From contig JAKAYZ010000140.1 of assembly GCA_021816165.1 (NCBI GenBank), positions 1 to 6,497 on the forward strand: a DNA stretch of 6,497 nucleotides, written 5' to 3'. Below the pieces are notes generated by a model that saw nothing but the letters and a program-made list of their open reading frames with translations, searched no databases and was not told where the DNA came from. The position numbers and the translations under genes are program-made. This document shows, one piece after another, positions 4,633 to 6,497 of this stretch (positions are counted from its first letter, which is position 1; every line of letters begins with the position of its first letter). This DNA is from Planctomycetota bacterium (GTDB lineage: Bacteria; Planctomycetota; Phycisphaerae; WQYP01).

Positions 4633-4845
4633 ATGAGTACTCAATTCCCCCTGTCGAAAACCCCGGCGGAATATCTTTCCGTGCGCCAGGTGGCAGAACT
4701 GCTGGGCGTAACCACGAGAACAATCTGGAAGCTTTCCGCCGCAAGGAAATTTCCCGCGCCGGTACGGCTAACGCCACGGTTGCCGCGATGGAAACGCGCC
4801 GAAATTGATGCCCATATTGAGGCTTTAGCTGCGGTTATTTCTTAA
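4633..4845 (+). CDS. AlpA/excisionase-like helix-turn-helix regulator (70 aa)
   Basis: The start at ATG 4633 has GGAG with a 6-nt gap; ATGs at 4582 and 4621 are in frame but less well placed. The protein is almost entirely one winged helix-turn-helix domain of the MerR/AlpA type. YLSVRQVAELLGVTTRTIWK (residues ~14-33) is the helix-turn-helix, RKFPAPVRLTPRLPRWKRAE is the wing with the usual 'R-W-x-x-x-[ED]-[IV]' ending, and DAHIEAL is the last helix. AlpA-like proteins of prophages and integrative elements act as transcription activators of the integrase or as excision factors that bind near att. The gene directly follows the repeat array, a likely operator, and precedes the ATPase gene by 52 nt in the same direction, so the two are probably co-transcribed. 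Confidence 0.88.
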   Translation: MSTQFPLSKTPAEYLSVRQVAELLGVTTRTIWKLSAARKFPAPVRLTPRLPRWKRAEIDAHIEALAAVIS

Positions 4846-4851
4846 AAAAAC

Positions 4852-4881
4852 GCCGCCGGTGCTGGCAGGCATTCCGGCGGC
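4852..4881 (+). promoter_or_regulatory. Strong hairpin between the AlpA-like and ATPase genes
   Basis: GCCGCCGG (4852-4859) and CCGGCGGC (4874-4881) form a perfect 8-bp GC stem with a 14-nt loop; TGC/GCA (4860-4862, 4869-4871) can lengthen it with a two-base bulge. It starts 6 nt after the TAA of the upstream gene and ends 7 nt before the AGGAG of the next. No T run follows, so it is more likely an mRNA processing or stability element, or a pause or attenuation site setting the ratio of regulator to ATPase, than a full terminator. Confidence 0.55.
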
Positions 4882-4897
4882 AAATTTCAGGAGCTTA

Positions 4898-6427
4898 ATG
4901 ATTTTATCCAATAATTCTGGTGGGGCAAATCCACCGTTGGCTGCGCGGCTGGCCGAGGCGGAACAAAAGGCCATTCTTTCTGTTGTGTCGCATGTTGATT
5001 CGACGCCCAGGGGGCGTGAACGCCGGGTTAATATCGCGGCGGATTTTGTCGCGCGGTTGTCGCAATACAGGTGGGGTGGGCAACGCAACACGGACATTTA
5101 CGGGGCCATTTCCCGGCTGGCGACTGCTGGGACAATGCCGCTGGCTGGGCTAGTGGAATCGGAGCTGCGCCGGTGCAAGAACGCGGAGGCCGCCGATTGG
5201 ATCCGCGAGCATAGCGCTGGTTTGTTCAGCGACGCGCAGGCTGAATACTGGATCGGCCAGGTACTGGAGCTTGGCCGTACTGCTGCGATTTACAGCGGCG
5301 CCGCCCGCGTGCAGGGTGCGTTGGATGCTAACCAAACCATTACCGATGTCGCACCGATCATCGCAGAAATTAATGCCGCTGCGGATCCGGTGGAACCATC
5401 GCCGACAATTTTTGACATTGCGGTAAACGCTACCGACCAACTGTCTGATCCGGAGCCGATGGCCGAGCCGGTCATTGACGGTGGCCTGCGCCGTGGCGAG
5501 GTTGGGCTTTGGACTGGGGCGACAAAGACCGCAAAAAGTTGGTCAATCCTGCATTGGCATTGCGCCATTGCGGCGGGCGTCCCATGTTTTGGGTATGGGT
5601 GCCGCCGGGGTAACGGGCTTCTGATTGATGGGGAATTGGCCAGGCCGACCATCTTCCACCGATTACGAAAGGTGGCCGATCAGTATGATGGCATTGACCT
5701 TTCCGGATTAAAGATCGTCCCGTTGCGTGAAAAACCAATGGATATTGACGGCTTACTTCGGCTGCTGCGCGATGTCCAGCCCGGGCAATTTGATTTCATC
5801 ACCATTGATCCAATCTTCAAATTGTTGCCCGCCGATGCGGACGAAAACAACAACGCTTTCATTGCGAGCTTTTTCACCAAGCTGATTGTCGCAGCAACGC
5901 GGATGGACTGTGCAATCCTCTGCGTCCACCATCAAAGCAAAGGCAATCAGGCGGGCAAATCTGTGGCCGATCTGGGAAGCGGGGCTGGTGCCCAAAGCCG
6001 TGCAGTGGACTGGCATTGTGGGCTTCGGGAACACGCCGAGGCCGGATGCGTGAGTTTGCATACCATTTGCCGGTCATTCCCGCCGACTGATCCGAGTGTT
6101 TGGGATCTGAAGCCGCCGGCGATGGCGCAACGCTTTGAGTTGGACGCCGAGGATTTGAAACAACCAAAGGCACGGAAGGCTAAGACCGCCGAACCAAAGC
6201 CAGAAAAAGCCGCGCGCCCGAACTGGGAAACTGCTGCCAAGTTTGCCGGCGATGATCCGCGGGATGTCGCCTACTTTGCCGCCGAGTTGAATATCGGGGA
6301 AAGAAGATCTGTCGAATTGTTGAGGCAAGCTGTGGCCAAAAGGCGGTTGTATTTGTGGCCGCGCCAAGGCCGCAAAACGCATGACCGATGGGCGACGATT
6401 CCCGCGCCTTTAACCGAGCGCGAATGA
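4898..6427 (+). CDS. DnaB-N/RepA-like replication ATPase (509 aa)
   Basis: ATG 4898 is chosen because AGGAG lies 4 nt upstream; the in-frame GTG 4859 sits inside the hairpin and has no such site. Residues ~20-165 resemble the DnaB helicase N-terminal helical domain (TDIYGAISRLATAGTMPLAG, then AQAEYWIGQVLELGRTAAIY). Residues ~170-405 are a RecA-fold ATPase of the RepA/AAA_25 type: Walker A GATKTAKS (207-214, Lys213), LLIDGE with Glu246, Walker B FDFITID with Asp304, and the VHHQSKG sensor loop (343-349) followed by DLGSGAGAQSRAVD. A charged linker (~419-440) and a C-terminal ~70 residues with helix-turn-helix-like character (DVAYFAAELNIGERRSVELL) close it. Proteins of this class act as replicative helicase or helicase-loading factors for plasmids, phages and integrative elements. 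The glycine usual before the Walker A lysine is alanine here (TAK), which related RepA-type loops tolerate. It likely drives replication of the excised circle. Confidence 0.85.
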   Translation: MILSNNSGGANPPLAARLAEAEQKAILSVVSHVDSTPRGRERRVNIAADFVARLSQYRWGGQRNTDIYGAISRLATAGTMPLAGLVESELRRCKNAEAADWIREHSAGLFSDAQAEYWIGQVLELGRTAAIYSGAARVQGALDANQTITDVAPIIAEINAAADPVEPSPTIFDIAVNATDQLSDPEPMAEPVIDGGLRRGEVGLWTGATKTAKSWSILHWHCAIAAGVPCFGYGCRRGNGLLIDGELARPTIFHRLRKVADQYDGIDLSGLKIVPLREKPMDIDGLLRLLRDVQPGQFDFITIDPIFKLLPADADENNNAFIASFFTKLIVAATRMDCAILCVHHQSKGNQAGKSVADLGSGAGAQSRAVDWHCGLREHAEAGCVSLHTICRSFPPTDPSVWDLKPPAMAQRFELDAEDLKQPKARKAKTAEPKPEKAARPNWETAAKFAGDDPRDVAYFAAELNIGERRSVELLRQAVAKRRLYLWPRQGRKTHDRWATIPAPLTERE

Positions 6428-6447
6428 TGTGTGCGCGCACGTTTTTA

Positions 6448-6476
6448 CCCTTATAGGTGCGAAAGCACCATAAGGG
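6448..6476 (+). promoter_or_regulatory. GAAA-capped hairpin overlapping a possible ribosome binding site
   Basis: CCCTTAT (6448-6454) pairs with ATAAGGG (6470-6476), and GGTGC (6456-6460) pairs with GCACC (6465-6469). A6455 is bulged and GAAA (6461-6464) is a GNRA tetraloop: 12 base pairs in all. The 3' arm contains AAGGG (6472-6476), 9 nt before ATG 6486, so the stem would mask that site. No T run follows, so it is not a plain terminator. The palindrome GTGCGCGCAC (6431-6440) followed by GTTTTT just before it could be a weak terminator for the ATPase transcript. Confidence 0.6.
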
Positions 6477-6485
6477 CAACGTCAG

Positions 6486-6497
6486 ATGTCCACCCAC
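6486..6497 (+). CDS. Possible start of the next element gene (5' partial, four codons)
   Basis: ATG 6486 (MSTH) lies 58 nt after the ATPase stop, with AAGGG 9 nt upstream within a hairpin arm. Only four codons are visible, so nothing can be said of its product. In elements of this layout an integrase or a small accessory gene usually follows. The start could also be spurious. Confidence 0.3.

Larger units (their letters stand above)
1756..6497. mobile_element. Left part of a tRNA-integrated mobile element (right end outside window)
   Basis: The left border is the tRNA 3' remnant. To its right every credible gene is on the plus strand, and the set is typical of small integrative elements: unknown small proteins, an AlpA-like helix-turn-helix regulator and a RepA/DnaB-like replication ATPase. 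The orientation of the tRNA fragment predicts an intact minus-strand tRNA gene at the right end and an integrase gene just inside it, both beyond the window. No capsid, terminase, conjugation or transposase gene is visible, so whether this is a phage-derived, satellite or plasmid-like element cannot be decided here. Confidence 0.65.

Noticed and set aside
4030..4644. 204-codon open frame on the minus strand
   Set aside because: It is antisense to the 307-aa gene and the repeat array; its composition is typical of a shadow frame and no start signal is seen.
4859..4897. GTG 4859 as start of the ATPase gene
   Set aside because: The codon lies at the tip of the intergenic hairpin stem and lacks a ribosome binding site, while ATG 4898 has AGGAG just upstream.

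Overview
The window looks like a chromosomal flank (about 1-1755) joined to the left end of an integrated mobile element (about 1756 to beyond 6497). The left gene is an ECF-type sigma factor with an added C-terminal transmembrane helix and an extracytoplasmic region. That architecture, the wide gene spacing and the moderately high GC content suggest the Planctomycetes/Verrucomicrobia (PVC) group, with Planctomycetes the more likely. This is inferred from protein style only; no rRNA or marker gene is present.

Region by region: (1) 1-1080, minus strand, the sigma factor, cut by the left window edge. (2) 1081-1755, no gene, but short inverted and tandem repeats, a GATC-rich cluster and a hairpin placed where a tRNA terminator would be. 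(3) 1756-1780, minus strand, the 3' end of a tRNA gene (complete T-arm plus 3' acceptor strand) with no 5' half, as expected of an attachment site at the distal end of an integrated element. (4) 1755-1967, plus strand, an open frame running out of the antisense tRNA into a roughly 60-residue tail and ending in a rho-independent terminator; I read it as the severed 3' end of the element's integrase gene. (5) 2034-4448, three plus-strand genes of unknown function: an 88-residue basic protein, a 148-residue four-cysteine zinc-ribbon protein and a 307-residue protein. They are separated by unusually structured non-coding DNA, including an interleaved inverted repeat at 2428-2508, a terminator at 2642-2664 and a good sigma-70-type promoter at 2677-2704. 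(6) 4452-4577, an array of iteron-like repeats. (7) 4633-6427, a two-gene replication/regulation module: an AlpA/excisionase-like helix-turn-helix protein and a protein combining a DnaB-like N-terminal domain with a RepA-like RecA-fold ATPase. (8) 6448-6476, a strong GAAA-capped hairpin that may mask the ribosome binding site of a gene starting at 6486.

All element genes read rightward. The model is an integrative element that carries its own replication ATPase, an AlpA-type regulator and a repeat array that could be the origin, and that integrates into a tRNA 3' end. Its integrase gene appears to span attP, so integration would split it: the main part should lie near the right end outside the window, next to an intact tRNA, while the C-terminal tail is stranded at the left end seen here. 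The three unknown genes are either cargo or conserved accessory functions; the sequence does not tell which.
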